A stretch of DNA of 64,000 bases from Winogradskyella schleiferi (lineage in GTDB: Bacteria; Bacteroidota; Bacteroidia; Flavobacteriales; Flavobacteriaceae): the NCBI RefSeq assembly GCF_013394655.1, contig NZ_CP053351.1, forward strand, positions 1-64,000, in the 5' to 3' direction. Under the pieces are notes generated by a model. That model was not told the DNA's origin and made no database searches. It saw only the letters and a list, made by a program, of their open reading frames with translations. A program made the position numbers and the translations under genes. Positions 42,392 through 52,100 of the stretch are shown here, in pieces. Each line of letters opens with the position of its first letter. Within the stretch, counting starts at the first letter, position 1.

Positions 42392-42776
42392 TTTTGTCAT
42401 TTCGAGCTTGCCGAGAAATCTAATAGAACTTAAATATTTTGTCAAAAGTTAATGCAGCACATAATTATTACGTATATAATATAACCAATAAAAACAAAAC
42501 GGTACTTTATATAGGTGTTACCAATAATTTAGCTGACAGACTTTTCTACCACAATAATCCAGAAGCGCATTCCAAATCTTTTTCTCATAAGTATAAATGC
42601 AAACATCTTATATATTGTGAACATTTCTCGAATGTAGAATCAGCTATTGATAGGGAAAAACAGTTGAAAAAGTGGAACAGAACGAAGAAAGAATTCTTGA
42701 TTAATTTAAAGAATCCAAATTGCGATTTTCTTAATAGTACAATTTGAGATTTCTCGGCAAGCTCGAAATGACAAAA
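42392..42776 (+). mobile_element. Possible small mobile element: GIY-YIG gene bounded by perfect 30-bp inverted repeats
   Basis: The left repeat (42392-42421) and right repeat (42747-42776) are perfect reverse complements over 30 bases, with core TTTCGAGCTTGCCGAGAAAT. Between them lies only the GIY-YIG gene, and its TGA stop uses the first base of the right repeat. The layout is that of a 385-bp unit with its own nuclease. No target duplication was recognised. The repeat core resembles interspersed repeats common in this group. Confidence 0.55.
42439..42747 (+). CDS. GIY-YIG nuclease domain protein
   Basis: The 102-residue protein matches single-domain GIY-YIG endonucleases of the YhbQ/UPF0213 kind: NYYVYNITNKNKTVLYIGVTNNLADRLFYHN holds the YVY and YIG strands and the active-site Arg, and SAIDREKQLKKWNRTKK holds the catalytic Glu. 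No in-frame ATG exists; a TAG at 42424 limits the frame, and TTG at 42439 is the best start. Family members cut branched or single-stranded DNA. Inverted repeats bound the gene on both sides (42392 and 42747), which suggests it moves with them. Confidence 0.8.
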   Translation: MSKVNAAHNYYVYNITNKNKTVLYIGVTNNLADRLFYHNNPEAHSKSFSHKYKCKHLIYCEHFSNVESAIDREKQLKKWNRTKKEFLINLKNPNCDFLNSTI

Positions 42777-42840
42777 TGCAGTGAATCCTATAATAAAATT
42801 TAATATTTAAGGGATTCATTATCGAAATTTAAATAAATAC

Positions 42841-43236
42841 ATGAAAAAAGACATAAAAATCCCAGAAGTCAAAAACGTTCACGTTGCAGTTGTAAAAGAA
42901 GAACATTTAGAATACAAAACCCAAGACTGGAACGCCTATATCATAAATAATAGTGATAAGGATTTAGAAACAATACTTATTGTTTCCCAAGGGTATTCAG
43001 ACAAAAAAATGACACCACCAATGCGACATACCCTTGCAAAATTACCAGCACGTAGCTATGCCAAAATTGAATACCTACAAGACAAGGTTTTAGAACTGAA
43101 TAACGAGTTTAAGATTACGTTTTTTGAAGGCAACCAGATGTATGATAAATCGTATTTGTTTAGAAAAAATACTATTAATGACAAAGCTTTACAGACTATT
43201 CCTTTAATGCAGTTGAAGGGTGTTTTGGTGAAGTAA
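42841..43236 (+). CDS. Conserved hypothetical protein of flavobacteria
   Basis: The 131-residue soluble protein starts MKKDIKIPEVKNVHVAVVKEEHLEYKTQDWNAYIINNSDKDLETILIVSQG, alternates short beta-strands, and ends QTIPLMQLKGVLVK. It is a single immunoglobulin-like beta domain by appearance. I recall similar small proteins near pheS in flavobacteria, sometimes misnamed as tRNA synthetase subunits, which they are not. No signal peptide is present. The GIY-YIG element may have been inserted between pheS and this gene. Function unknown. Confidence 0.7.
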   Translation: MKKDIKIPEVKNVHVAVVKEEHLEYKTQDWNAYIINNSDKDLETILIVSQGYSDKKMTPPMRHTLAKLPARSYAKIEYLQDKVLELNNEFKITFFEGNQMYDKSYLFRKNTINDKALQTIPLMQLKGVLVK

Positions 43237-43239
43237 TCA

Positions 43240-43259
43240 ATTCCTGCGAAGGCAGGAAT
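43240..43259. repeat. Hairpin repeat after the conserved hypothetical gene
   Basis: ATTCCTGC and GCAGGAAT pair perfectly around a GAAG loop, four bases after a stop codon, followed by CTCTG. It has the same arms as the repeat at 2746-2765. The remaining gap to 43604 (about 345 bases) shows no gene; it has short AT-rich stretches with repeat-like phrases (CAGAGATTCA). Confidence 0.55.
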
Positions 43260-43604
43260 CTCTGTGTCGAGAATCAATTAAGTCCTTTATTGACTAAAGT
43301 TTTTATTTTCTTCCATAACTAATCACATTTTTACGTTCGATTGGCAAGCTGTTAAAATTGAATCCGTTGCTAGTTATGAGATTTCCACGTTCTTCGTATT
43401 CGCAATTACAGTAATTTGCTTCTTAAAAACTATTACGCAGAGATTCACGAATAATTCACAGAGATTCATGGAGAAAAAAAAGTTGATATTGATTTAAAGG
43501 ATTTTCAATGATTAGTGCGCACGCTTTACGCCTTCGCTACCGAAAGCTTTCGGTATTGGGAGAAATCTTCCAACTTCGTGCTTCAAACTTCAAACTTTCC
43601 ACTT

Positions 43605-44606
43605 CTAATCCAACTTATCCACCAACTTCTGAAACACCTTTTTCGGATTTTTATTTTCATAAAGAATGGCGTAAACCGCATTAATTATAGGAAGTTGCGT
43701 TTTCTTCTTGTTCTTTTTATTCAGTTCGTGCGCACTTTTTGTGGCATAATACCCTTCGGCAATCATGTTCATTTCCATTTGTGCAGATTTTACGGTGTAG
43801 CCTTTTCCAATCATGTTTCCGAACATTCGGTTACGTGAAAAAACGGAATATCCAGTGACTAATAAATCGCCCAAATAAGCTGAGTTATTAATGTTACGTT
43901 TCATCTTGTGCATCTTTTTGATAAAACGTTTCATTTCTCGGATACCATTACTCATCAATACACTCTGAAAATTATCGCCATACCCCAAACCATGAGCAAT
44001 TCCGGCCGCAATGGCGTAAATGTTTTTTAACATTACAGCATATTCAATACCAATGATGTCATCGCTAGTTTTGGTTTTGATGTAATCGCTGGCTAAATTA
44101 TCTGCGATAGCTTGTGCTTTCTTAATATCGTCACAAGCAATGGTAAGGTAAGACAAACGTTCTAAAGCCACTTCTTCAGCATGGCACGGACCAGCAATAA
44201 CGGCAATATTTTCAAAGGGGACATTATAGTCATCATGAAAATGCTCACCAACCAATTTTCCTGTTTCTGGCATAATGCCTTTTACCGCTGAAACTATGGT
44301 TTTTTTACTAATGTCTGTGGTTAGCTTTTCTAATTCAGCATGTATAAAAGCCGACGGAATCACAAAAATGAGAACATCTGCCCAATCCGCTATCTCGTTG
44401 ATATCATTGCTGAGTTTTAATTGTTCCGTATGAAACTCCACCGAACTTAAATAACTAGGATTGTGTTGCTCTTTTAAAAGATGCTCTTTAGTATAAACAC
44501 TACGCATATACCAACCCACTTGGTCCAAATTTTCGCAAAGCATTTTTACGATGGCAGTTGCCCAACTTCCGGCTCCAAAGACTGCGTATTTTGTGGTAGT
44601 ACTCAT
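43605..44606 (-). CDS. gpsA: Glycerol-3-phosphate dehydrogenase [NAD(P)+]
   Basis: The 333-residue enzyme starts MSTTTKYAVFGAGSWATAIVKML, the NAD(P)-binding motif with Trp as usual for GpsA. Further marks are VSAVKGIMPETGKLVGEHF, IAVIAGPCHAEEVAL and the catalytic Lys region AVMLKNIYAIAAGIAHGLGYGDNFQS. It makes sn-glycerol 3-phosphate for phospholipids. A longer frame to 44732 exists, but its extra residues have no homologous pattern. A TATTTTTG box (44631-44638 on the minus strand) lies 25 bases upstream of the ATG at 44606. Confidence 0.95.
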   Translation of the reverse strand: MSTTTKYAVFGAGSWATAIVKMLCENLDQVGWYMRSVYTKEHLLKEQHNPSYLSSVEFHTEQLKLSNDINEIADWADVLIFVIPSAFIHAELEKLTTDISKKTIVSAVKGIMPETGKLVGEHFHDDYNVPFENIAVIAGPCHAEEVALERLSYLTIACDDIKKAQAIADNLASDYIKTKTSDDIIGIEYAVMLKNIYAIAAGIAHGLGYGDNFQSVLMSNGIREMKRFIKKMHKMKRNINNSAYLGDLLVTGYSVFSRNRMFGNMIGKGYTVKSAQMEMNMIAEGYYATKSAHELNKKNKKKTQLPIINAVYAILYENKNPKKVFQKLVDKLD

Positions 44607-44954
44607 AGATTTTATATCAATTTTGTATTTCAAAAATAAGGAAAGTTTTAATGAAAGGCTAATGCAAATTAGTGTGTGTTTTTCTATATAGCATAAAAAA
44701 ATATTCGCAATAGCGAAAGTTTTCGGTAGCAAAGCAGGAATTTAAAATTAATTTACAGAGATACACAAAGATTACAAAGAGTTTGCACAGCGAATCGCAA
44801 TGAGGTTCGAATCTAATTACTCTAATTATTTTTTACGTCATGTCGCAAAGCTTTGTGTAATGCTCTTTGCGGCTTCGAGTGAAAAAAAATGGGAAATGTT
44901 TTTTGGCACACGTTTTGAAACTGCACTAAGTAATAAGCTTTAAACCGTTAGATT
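44607..44954. other. Intergenic region between gpsA and the lipoprotein gene
   Basis: About 350 bases with no gene. It includes a TATTTTTG box in front of gpsA and a stretch (about 44699-44790) with phrases such as GCAGGAATTT and ACAGAGATACACAAAGATTAC that resemble the repeat traces at 43430-43490. Confidence 0.45.
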
Positions 44955-45905
44955 ATGAAAAATTTAAAATTACTATTAGGATTTGCATTTATCGCAACGT
45001 TATTCACGTCTTGTTATGTAGAGGAAACTCATTATGTAGACGAACCACCAATGTCGTTAAATCAGTTATTGAATTCTTATGATCTATGGTATGTGGATAT
45101 CAATTCGACACAAGGTTATGGTGAAACTCCATTTTTACAGATTGCCTTTACCGTGTCATTCGATAATGGTCGTATGTATGCCAACAATAATCTGGTTGGT
45201 TTTGGAAGTCAAGGTAATGGTTATGGTGTAGAAATTGGAAATTATGATGCTTATGATATGATATTGGATGTCGATCACATTATTGATGGTTTTGATAGTT
45301 TTGATGTTTATCAAGTAGATAATAATACGATTGAATTATATAATCCTTTTAATGACACGTCTTATTTTTTGGAAGGTTACCAGCGTTCCAACTTTGATTA
45401 TGACTTTATTTTCTATGATAATATTCATTATTTCTTACAAGAATATGAAGCTTGGGAAAAAACATATACTAGTAATTTTGGTGCCTTAAATGATTTTGAT
45501 AACGAGAATTATATTCAGTTTTTATCTGGAGGGAATGACGATACCTTTAGAAGTTCTCAAGATGAAAATATATACAATACCAATAACATCTATTGGGATT
45601 TCACAGGTAGTTATGGCGTAGGCGATGTTTCAGGAAATATGTATCTAAAAACATTAACATTAGATTATGATTTCTTCGACAATGAATTCTTTGAACTCAG
45701 CGTTATTAATGATAGTACTTTAGAGTTGTTACACGCAAATTCTGGCACGGTTTATGAATTTAAAGGTAGAGGATACATTCAGTATTACAGAAATGCAAAT
45801 ACAGATGGTCAATCAGCTAAACAGTCTGAAGAACCTAAAAAGCGTAAGCAAAAAACAAAGAAAGTAGAAAATACTAGAGAAAATAAAAGAAACATTCAAG
45901 AATAA
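44955..45905 (+). CDS. Lipoprotein with repeated acidic beta-domain and basic tail
   Basis: The 316-residue protein has a lipoprotein signal (LLLGFAFIATLFTSC, lipid on Cys20). Its body is rich in Asp, Asn, Tyr and Phe and appears to repeat once: SLNQLLNSYDLWYVDINSTQG..NNTIELYNPFNDTSYFLEGYQR is echoed by ILDVD../ NDSTLELLHANSGTVYEFKGRGY. The last 30 residues are strongly basic (KKRKQKTKKVENTRENKRN), unusual beside the acidic body. I recognise no function. It is probably in the outer membrane or periplasm. A good terminator follows at 46011. Confidence 0.65.
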   Translation: MKNLKLLLGFAFIATLFTSCYVEETHYVDEPPMSLNQLLNSYDLWYVDINSTQGYGETPFLQIAFTVSFDNGRMYANNNLVGFGSQGNGYGVEIGNYDAYDMILDVDHIIDGFDSFDVYQVDNNTIELYNPFNDTSYFLEGYQRSNFDYDFIFYDNIHYFLQEYEAWEKTYTSNFGALNDFDNENYIQFLSGGNDDTFRSSQDENIYNTNNIYWDFTGSYGVGDVSGNMYLKTLTLDYDFFDNEFFELSVINDSTLELLHANSGTVYEFKGRGYIQYYRNANTDGQSAKQSEEPKKRKQKTKKVENTRENKRNIQE

Positions 45906-46010
45906 ACTTGAATCATACGATAGATTTAAATTTGGATGTTCCATGTGACCATTAAAAGTCAATATAGTTGATACACATGAAACTAAATTTTGGTTGGTTA
46001 TTTAGTTTCA

Positions 46011-46050
46011 AAACGCTCAGATAAAACACTTGTTTTACTGGGCGTTTTTT
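46011..46050 (+). terminator. Rho-independent terminator after the lipoprotein gene
   Basis: AAACGCTCAGATAAAACA pairs with TGTTTTACTGGGCGTTT (one G-T) and ends in a run of T residues. The 105 bases after the gene hold nothing else. Confidence 0.85.
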
Positions 46051-46113
46051 ATTAGTGAAACTCTATTTTGAGAAGTTCGCGGGACACACTAAAAATAGTA
46101 AGTTGAACTAATC

Positions 46114-46133
46114 CCGCTTTTTCAGCGGAATCT
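46114..46133. repeat. Hairpin resembling the AATCT-tailed repeats
   Basis: CCGCT and AGCGG form a small hairpin followed by AATCT, as in the repeats at 854 and 21326. The rest of the gap 46051-46346 is AT-rich with no gene. Confidence 0.35.
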
Positions 46134-46346
46134 AAGGTTTAATACTTCGGAGCGTGCTTTGGAAATTTAAAAGTCATTTTTTAGTAAATACCACGAGTAT
46201 ATGTATTTGACGTGTTTTAAAAAATAGAATTATTTTACCCGAAACGAAGCTATTATAAATTCTATAGCTTATAAAAATTGGAATTGCAAAAGATTTTCAT
46301 CAACTTTACAAGAGCGGTAATTTTTAAAATTTAAAATAAATATATT

Positions 46347-46865
46347 ATGGGATTAATTTCATTTATTAAAAACGCCGGAGCTAAAGTATTCGGCATAGGA
46401 AAAACAACTGAAGAAGAAGCAGCGGAAGCTAGAGCCAAAGCAAAAGTAGCCGATGAAAAAGCAGCAACCGAAGAATTAAGAGCCGAAAAAATGGCTGCCA
46501 TGAATTTAGTAAATATAATTAACGATTTACAATTACATGTTGAAGACCTTTCCGTATTGGTCGATGACGATATAGCTAAAATTTCTGGTAAGGCACAAGA
46601 CCAAGCCACTAAAGAAAAAGTGGTATTAGTGGTAGGTAATACAGCAGGCATCGCGACAGTAGATGACCAAATGACGGTTGAGAACCCTGAGCCAGAAGCA
46701 CAGTTTCATACCGTTGTAAGTGGCGACACTTTAGGTAAAATAGCAAAGAAATATTATGGAAACGCCATGAAGTATCCTGAAATTTTTGAAGCCAATAAAC
46801 CAATGCTTTCTGATCCTGATAAAATCTATCCAGGACAGGTGCTACGTATTCCGCACTTGGATTAA
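46347..46865 (+). CDS. Kbp/YgaU-like BON-LysM protein
   Basis: The 172-residue protein aligns along its length with E. coli Kbp (YgaU), a cytoplasmic potassium-binding protein. It starts GLISFIKNAGAKVFGIGK, has a BON-type middle (AKISGKAQDQATKEKVVLVVGNTAGIATVDDQM), and ends with a LysM domain (FHTVVSGDTLGKIAKKYYGNAMKYPEIFEANKPML, then DPDKIYPGQVLRIP). There is no signal peptide, which fits Kbp. A charged Glu/Ala/Lys helix (TEEEAAEARAKAKVADEKAATEEL) lies between the start and the BON part and is not found in E. coli Kbp. The gene has its own terminator. Confidence 0.88.
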   Translation: MGLISFIKNAGAKVFGIGKTTEEEAAEARAKAKVADEKAATEELRAEKMAAMNLVNIINDLQLHVEDLSVLVDDDIAKISGKAQDQATKEKVVLVVGNTAGIATVDDQMTVENPEPEAQFHTVVSGDTLGKIAKKYYGNAMKYPEIFEANKPMLSDPDKIYPGQVLRIPHLD

Positions 46866-46885
46866 GTACTGTATTCTAAATAAAT

Positions 46886-46918
46886 AAAAACCAGCAAAAG
46901 AGAATTTTGCTGGTTTTT
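46886..46918 (+). terminator. Bidirectional terminator between the Kbp-like and thioredoxin-like genes
   Basis: A perfect 14-bp stem AAAAACCAGCAAAA / TTTTGCTGGTTTTT around a five-base loop; T runs on both strands serve both convergent genes. Confidence 0.9.
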
Positions 46919-46948
46919 AATTTTATAATAATTGGCAAAATTAAAGAA

Positions 46949-48250
46949 TTACAAACCCTTCAAAATAACCTCCAAATCCTCAAAATCATAAGGCTTTGCA
47001 ATAATAATTTTGGAAGCATCCAAAAGAAAATACATTGGCGTAGCTGAAATGCCATAGGTTTTCACCGTTGGGTTATCCCATTTATTTAAACCAATCTTAT
47101 GAATAAAACTGGGATAGTTTTTAATTTCTTTTTTCCAATTATCGTCATCCTCCTCTAATCCAAAAGCAACGACTTTTAAATTTGGTTTGTCGGCAACCAT
47201 GTCTCTCACTTTTGGCAATTCTTCTAAACAATGACTGCAGTTACTACTCCAAAAAATAAGTAAGTAATTCTCAGCACCTTCTAATTGTTGTAAGCTCGTT
47301 TTTTCGTCATTTAAAGTGATGTCAAAATTTGGTGCTTTAGATCCAATCGACGTATTTTTAAAAGAAATTACCATATCACGTAACACCAAGTTTTTGGTTT
47401 TGTTCGCTAGTTCCAATAAATAGTTATCAGTAATATAATTGGCCATTTCATGGTTTTCTAAGGCTACAAAACGTTGCCAAAGCAATTGCAATAAACTGGT
47501 TTTTATGATAGAGTCGTCCTCACTAATCGCATTAGCAACATCATCTACATGTGATTTATAGGTTGTATTGGATGGGTTTTCAACCATATTGAAAACATAA
47601 GCGGTCACACGATCTATCAAAAACGATGAGCTTTGTAGCAGGTAATCACTAAAGTCAACCTCACTTAAATAGTGTGCTTTGAGATGTTTTGAATACGTTG
47701 AAAGAGCTTCATACTCTGAAGGAATATAAGGTTTATTGGCTTTAATAAAGTTAGAAACTAATTTGCCTTCAGCCAATTCTTCATAACCTGTTTGTGTATC
47801 TTTTAAAGTTTTGAATATAGCTTCAAAGCCTTTTTGGTCAGCATTGTCTTGCGTATAATAATTGCTTATGGTTTGGTTCACCATATCCATACTTTTTAGG
47901 TACGAATTCCAGAGTTTATTCTCGTCCGATTCCGTGAAATTGACGCCATTTTCTTGACTGAAATTAAAAGCAACTGTTTCTTCTCCATCGTAGATGAAGT
48001 CGAAATTATTTTCTTCAGGTGGAATCGCGTAAACAATTTTATAGATACCAGCTGTCACAGAAGAGTCTAATTGAATTTCAAAATTCCCAAGACTATCCAA
48101 CTGTCCTTTATTCACATAAGTGGCACTTTCAGGAGTTGCTCTATACAAAAATGCATAAGTGTAATCTTCTGCAGGCGAAAATGTTCCTTTTACGCTTTGG
48201 GCGAAAGAAACAAGTGGAAATACAAATAAGAGGAAAATTATTTTCTTCAT
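46949..48250 (-). CDS. TlpA-like thioredoxin-fold protein, secreted
   Basis: The 433-residue protein has a signal peptide (MKKIIFLLFVFPLVSFAQ), a beta-rich N-terminal domain (GTFSPAEDYTYAFLYRA..LDSLGNFEIQLDSS) like those before TlpA/ResA modules, a helical middle, and a thioredoxin domain at about residues 300-433. Its redox motif is Cys338-Ser-His-Cys341 in IFWSSNCSHCLEELPKV, with the cis-Pro in ATPMYFLLD. It probably acts in the periplasm in thiol-disulfide exchange or cytochrome c maturation. CSHC in place of CPxC is a less common form. Confidence 0.85.
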   Translation of the reverse strand: MKKIIFLLFVFPLVSFAQSVKGTFSPAEDYTYAFLYRATPESATYVNKGQLDSLGNFEIQLDSSVTAGIYKIVYAIPPEENNFDFIYDGEETVAFNFSQENGVNFTESDENKLWNSYLKSMDMVNQTISNYYTQDNADQKGFEAIFKTLKDTQTGYEELAEGKLVSNFIKANKPYIPSEYEALSTYSKHLKAHYLSEVDFSDYLLQSSSFLIDRVTAYVFNMVENPSNTTYKSHVDDVANAISEDDSIIKTSLLQLLWQRFVALENHEMANYITDNYLLELANKTKNLVLRDMVISFKNTSIGSKAPNFDITLNDEKTSLQQLEGAENYLLIFWSSNCSHCLEELPKVRDMVADKPNLKVVAFGLEEDDDNWKKEIKNYPSFIHKIGLNKWDNPTVKTYGISATPMYFLLDASKIIIAKPYDFEDLEVILKGL

Positions 48251-48302
48251 GTTACAGGATGTTTTTTATATTGAATAACGTCAATAATTAAGCCATTTTG
48301 AA

Positions 48303-49169
48303 CTATTTCATTTTATTGGATCGGATACTTTCAATTACAACCGTTCCTAATATTAAAGCACCACCAACAAAGGTATGTATTGTTGGTATTTCATTCAAGA
48401 AAAAAAATGCCATTATAATTCCGAATACAGGTTGTGTGCTTCCAATAATTCCAGCCGTACTGGCTTTAAAGTATTTTAAGCTATTTACAAACATAGTATG
48501 TCCAATGGCTGTAGTTATTAAAGCTAGTAAAATAATATAAGGATACTGTGTCGTAATGTTAGACGTATCCATAAAATATAAAAGAGGTGCTAAGATTATG
48601 CTAAGGATTGCCACTTGGTAGAACATAAGCATCGTACCATTATAATTTGCCACATGTCCTTTAAGAATTAATATTCTTACCGAATAAAGCACTGCTGAAA
48701 GTACGCCGAACAAAAGCCCTTGTAATTGGCCGCTTTTTAAATCAAAATCAGGAGCTAAAATATAAATGCCAACAAGCACCATGAGTCCTAAAACAATGTG
48801 CATAGGATCAAATTTTGTTTTAGAAAACAAAGGTTCTAAAAGCGCAATAATAACAGGAAATGTAAAAACGGAAAGCATACCAATAGCTACGTTAGCTAAT
48901 TTTAAGGCGTAGAAATAGGTGATCCAATGGCCTCCCATAAATACAGCGGCAATGAAAAACGTCCAACGATCTTTACCGCTTATTATTTTGAGATTAATGC
49001 CTTTGTAAAGACAGAAAATTAATAGGAAAATTGCAGCTAAAGCTGATCGCCACCAAATGATGATTGGTGTTGGCATGTCTATAAATTTTCCTAAAACACC
49101 AGAGGTACTAATAAATAAGGTTGCTACAACGAGCAACAAGAGATGATTTAAATGACTTTTTTCATTCAT
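48303..49169 (-). CDS. EamA/DMT-family transporter
   Basis: The 288-residue protein has about ten hydrophobic segments in two EamA halves (LLLVVATLFISTSGVLGKFI..TPIIIWWRSALAAIFLLIF; LQGLLFGVLSAVLYSVRILIL.. GTMLMFYQVAILSIILAPLLYF). The phrases WWRSALAAI and STAGIIGSTQPVFGIIMAFFFLNE are typical of the drug/metabolite transporter family. The substrate cannot be inferred. Its ATG overlaps the end of mfd by eight bases, so it may be translated from the same message. Confidence 0.9.
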   Translation of the reverse strand: MNEKSHLNHLLLLVVATLFISTSGVLGKFIDMPTPIIIWWRSALAAIFLLIFCLYKGINLKIISGKDRWTFFIAAVFMGGHWITYFYALKLANVAIGMLSVFTFPVIIALLEPLFSKTKFDPMHIVLGLMVLVGIYILAPDFDLKSGQLQGLLFGVLSAVLYSVRILILKGHVANYNGTMLMFYQVAILSIILAPLLYFMDTSNITTQYPYIILLALITTAIGHTMFVNSLKYFKASTAGIIGSTQPVFGIIMAFFFLNEIPTIHTFVGGALILGTVVIESIRSNKMK

Positions 49170-52100
49170 TTATCTTAGATAATTCAGCAAGCGCTTGTTT
49201 GGTGGATTTAATATGCTCAAACGTAAGTAATAACCGCAAGCCTTTTCGGGTTTGTTTCTCTTTCATTTTGCATTTTCCAGCATTCATTTGTACAAATTGT
49301 AACACTTTGGTAAACGCATCACTTTGATAAAATCCGCTTTGTTGATCTTGAACAAAATAACCAATCATTTTGCCGTGTTTCATAATCAGTTTTTCAATGC
49401 CCATTTTTGTGGCGATCCATTTAAGGCGAACGCTATCCAGTAAATCGGAAACCTGTGTTGGTAATTCGCCAAAACGGTCAATGATTTCAGTTTCAAACTT
49501 AGCAAGTTCTTCTTCAGTTTTAATTTCGTTTAATTTAGTATAAAGGTTAAGACGTTCTGTAATGTTATTGATATAATCGTCTGGGAATAACAGTTCAAAA
49601 TCGGTATCGATGGTAATATCTTTGACGTATTTTTTCGGCTTGCCATCATCTTTGTATAAATCTGAAAATTCAGTTTCCTTCAATTCATCTATTGCTTCAT
49701 TTAAAATTTTCTGATAAGTATCAAAGCCGATATCATTAATAAACCCACTTTGTTCGCCGCCCAATAAATCTCCTGCACCACGAATTTCTAAATCTTTCAT
49801 GGCAATATTAAATCCGCTGCCGAGCTCTGTAAATTGTTCCAATGCCGAAATACGTTTTCGGGCATCTGTCGTCATGGCAGAATACTCTGGCGTAATAAAA
49901 TAACAAAAGGCTTTTTTATTGCTACGACCAACACGGCCACGCATTTGGTGCAAATCGCTCAATCCAAAATTATTGGCATTATTGATAAAAATAGTATTCG
50001 CATTGGGTACATCCAATCCACTTTCCACAATCGTTGTACTTACCAAAACATCAAATTCGCCATTCATAAAAGCGAGCATTAAATTTTCTAGTTTTTTGCC
50101 ATCGAGTTGGCCATGACCAATGCCAATTTTAGCATCTGGAACCAAGCGCTGGATCATACCAGCCACTTCTTTGATATTTTCAATACGATTATGGATAAAA
50201 AAGACTTGGCCTCCACGTTGAATTTCATAACTCACAGCATCCCTTATGGTTTCTTCTCCAAAACGAATCACATGACTTTCAATCGGATATCTGTTGGGTG
50301 GAGGCGTGGTAATCACAGATAAATCCCGTGCAGCCATTAAACTAAACTGAAGGGTTCTTGGAATTGGAGTTGCTGTTAGCGTTAAAACATCAACATTTTC
50401 CTTTATGGTTTTCAACTTCTCTTTTACGGCAACACCAAATTTTTGTTCTTCGTCAACAATTAGCAACCCTAAATCTTTAAACTTTACGTTTTTGTTGGCG
50501 AGTTGATGCGTGCCAATAATAATATCGACACTTCCTTTTTCTAATCCTTCCAACGTTTCCCGTTTTTCCTTGGCTGTTCTAAATCGGTTGACATAATCTA
50601 CAGTTACCGGAAAATCCTTCAATCGTTCCGTGAATGTTCTATAATGCTGATAGGCTAAAATCGTTGTTGGTACCAAAACGGCCACTTGCTTGCCATTATC
50701 AACCGCTTTAAAAGCGGCTCTTATAGCAACTTCGGTTTTCCCAAAACCTACATCTCCACATATCAATCGATCCATTGGGCGCTCACTTTCCATATCTGCT
50801 TTGATATCTGCCGTGGAAGTGATTTGGTCTGGTGTATCCTCATAGATAAAAGAGGCTTCGAGCTCCAATTGCATATGGCTATCTGGCGCATATTGAAAGC
50901 CTTTTTTAAGTTTTCGCTTTGCATAAAGTTTTATAAGGTTGAAAGCGATTTCTTTAACTTTAGACTTTGTTTTTTGCTTTAGGGTTTTCCAAGCTTTGCT
51001 TCCCAGTTTGTAAACTGTTGGTGGTTTGCCATCCTTGCCGTTAAACTTGGTGATTTTATGTAAGGAGTGAATGCTGAGGTACAAAATATCACGTTCGCCA
51101 TAGACCAATTTTATCGCCTCTTGTTTTTTACCTTCAACATCTATTTTTTGAAGTCCACCAAACTTTCCAATACCATGATCAATATGCGTGACGTAATCTC
51201 CAATTTCAAGATTTGTCAATTCTTTTAGCGTAATGGCTTGCTTTTTCGCATAACCATTTTTAAGGTGGAACTTATGATAACGATCAAAAATCTGATGGTC
51301 GGTATAAACCGCGATGTTGTGATCTTTATCTATAAAGCCTTGATATAACGAAAGTACAACTGTTTTATAATGAATTTCTTCTTGCTCAGCATCGTCAAAA
51401 ATATCATGAAAACGTTTGGCTTGCTGTTCGCTTACACAGGCGATGTAATTGGTAATTCCGTTAGCGTGGTTTGCATTCAAATTTTCAATAAGCAAGTTGA
51501 ATTGTTTGTTGAATGCTGGTTGTGGCTTGGTGTAAAAAGCAATAAGTTGTTTTGCAAAATAAGCCTCATTCCCAAATTCTACTAGAGGATACTCTAAAAA
51601 CTCTCGTTTCAATACTTCTGAATTACAGAATAATTCTTCTGGTGATGCGTGTTTAACTTCGCTCGATAAATTTTTGAAAGCGTCTTCAGCCTTACCATAA
51701 AAATCATCAATTCTTGAGAATACGAGCGATGCATTCTTAGAAAAAATAACCGTTTTGTTCGAGATGTATTTTAAAAAACTTTCACGCTGTTCGGCAATTA
51801 GTTTATTAGCCACATTTGGTATAATGCTGACTTTTTTAATCCGTTCTGTTGAGAGTTGTGTTTCTACATCAAAGGTTCTGATGCTATCGACTTCGTCTCC
51901 AAAAAACTCGATGCGATAAGGTTCATCATGCGAAAAAGAAAACACATCTACTATACCACCTCTAACTGAGAAATCGCCAGGTTCTGTGACGAAATCGACG
52001 CGTTTAAATTTGTATTCAAACAACACTTCGTTTACAAAATCGATACTCAGCTCATTTCCAACAGAAATCTTTAAGGTATTCTTTTCGAGTTCCTTCTTCG

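Noticed and set aside
43515..43838. Open frame on the plus strand opposite the end of gpsA
   Set aside because: It mostly overlaps the certain gpsA frame and has a Phe/Leu/His-rich composition typical of an antisense shadow.
44607..44732. N-terminal extension of gpsA
   Set aside because: The extra 42 residues have no family pattern, and the NAD-binding start follows the ATG at 44606.
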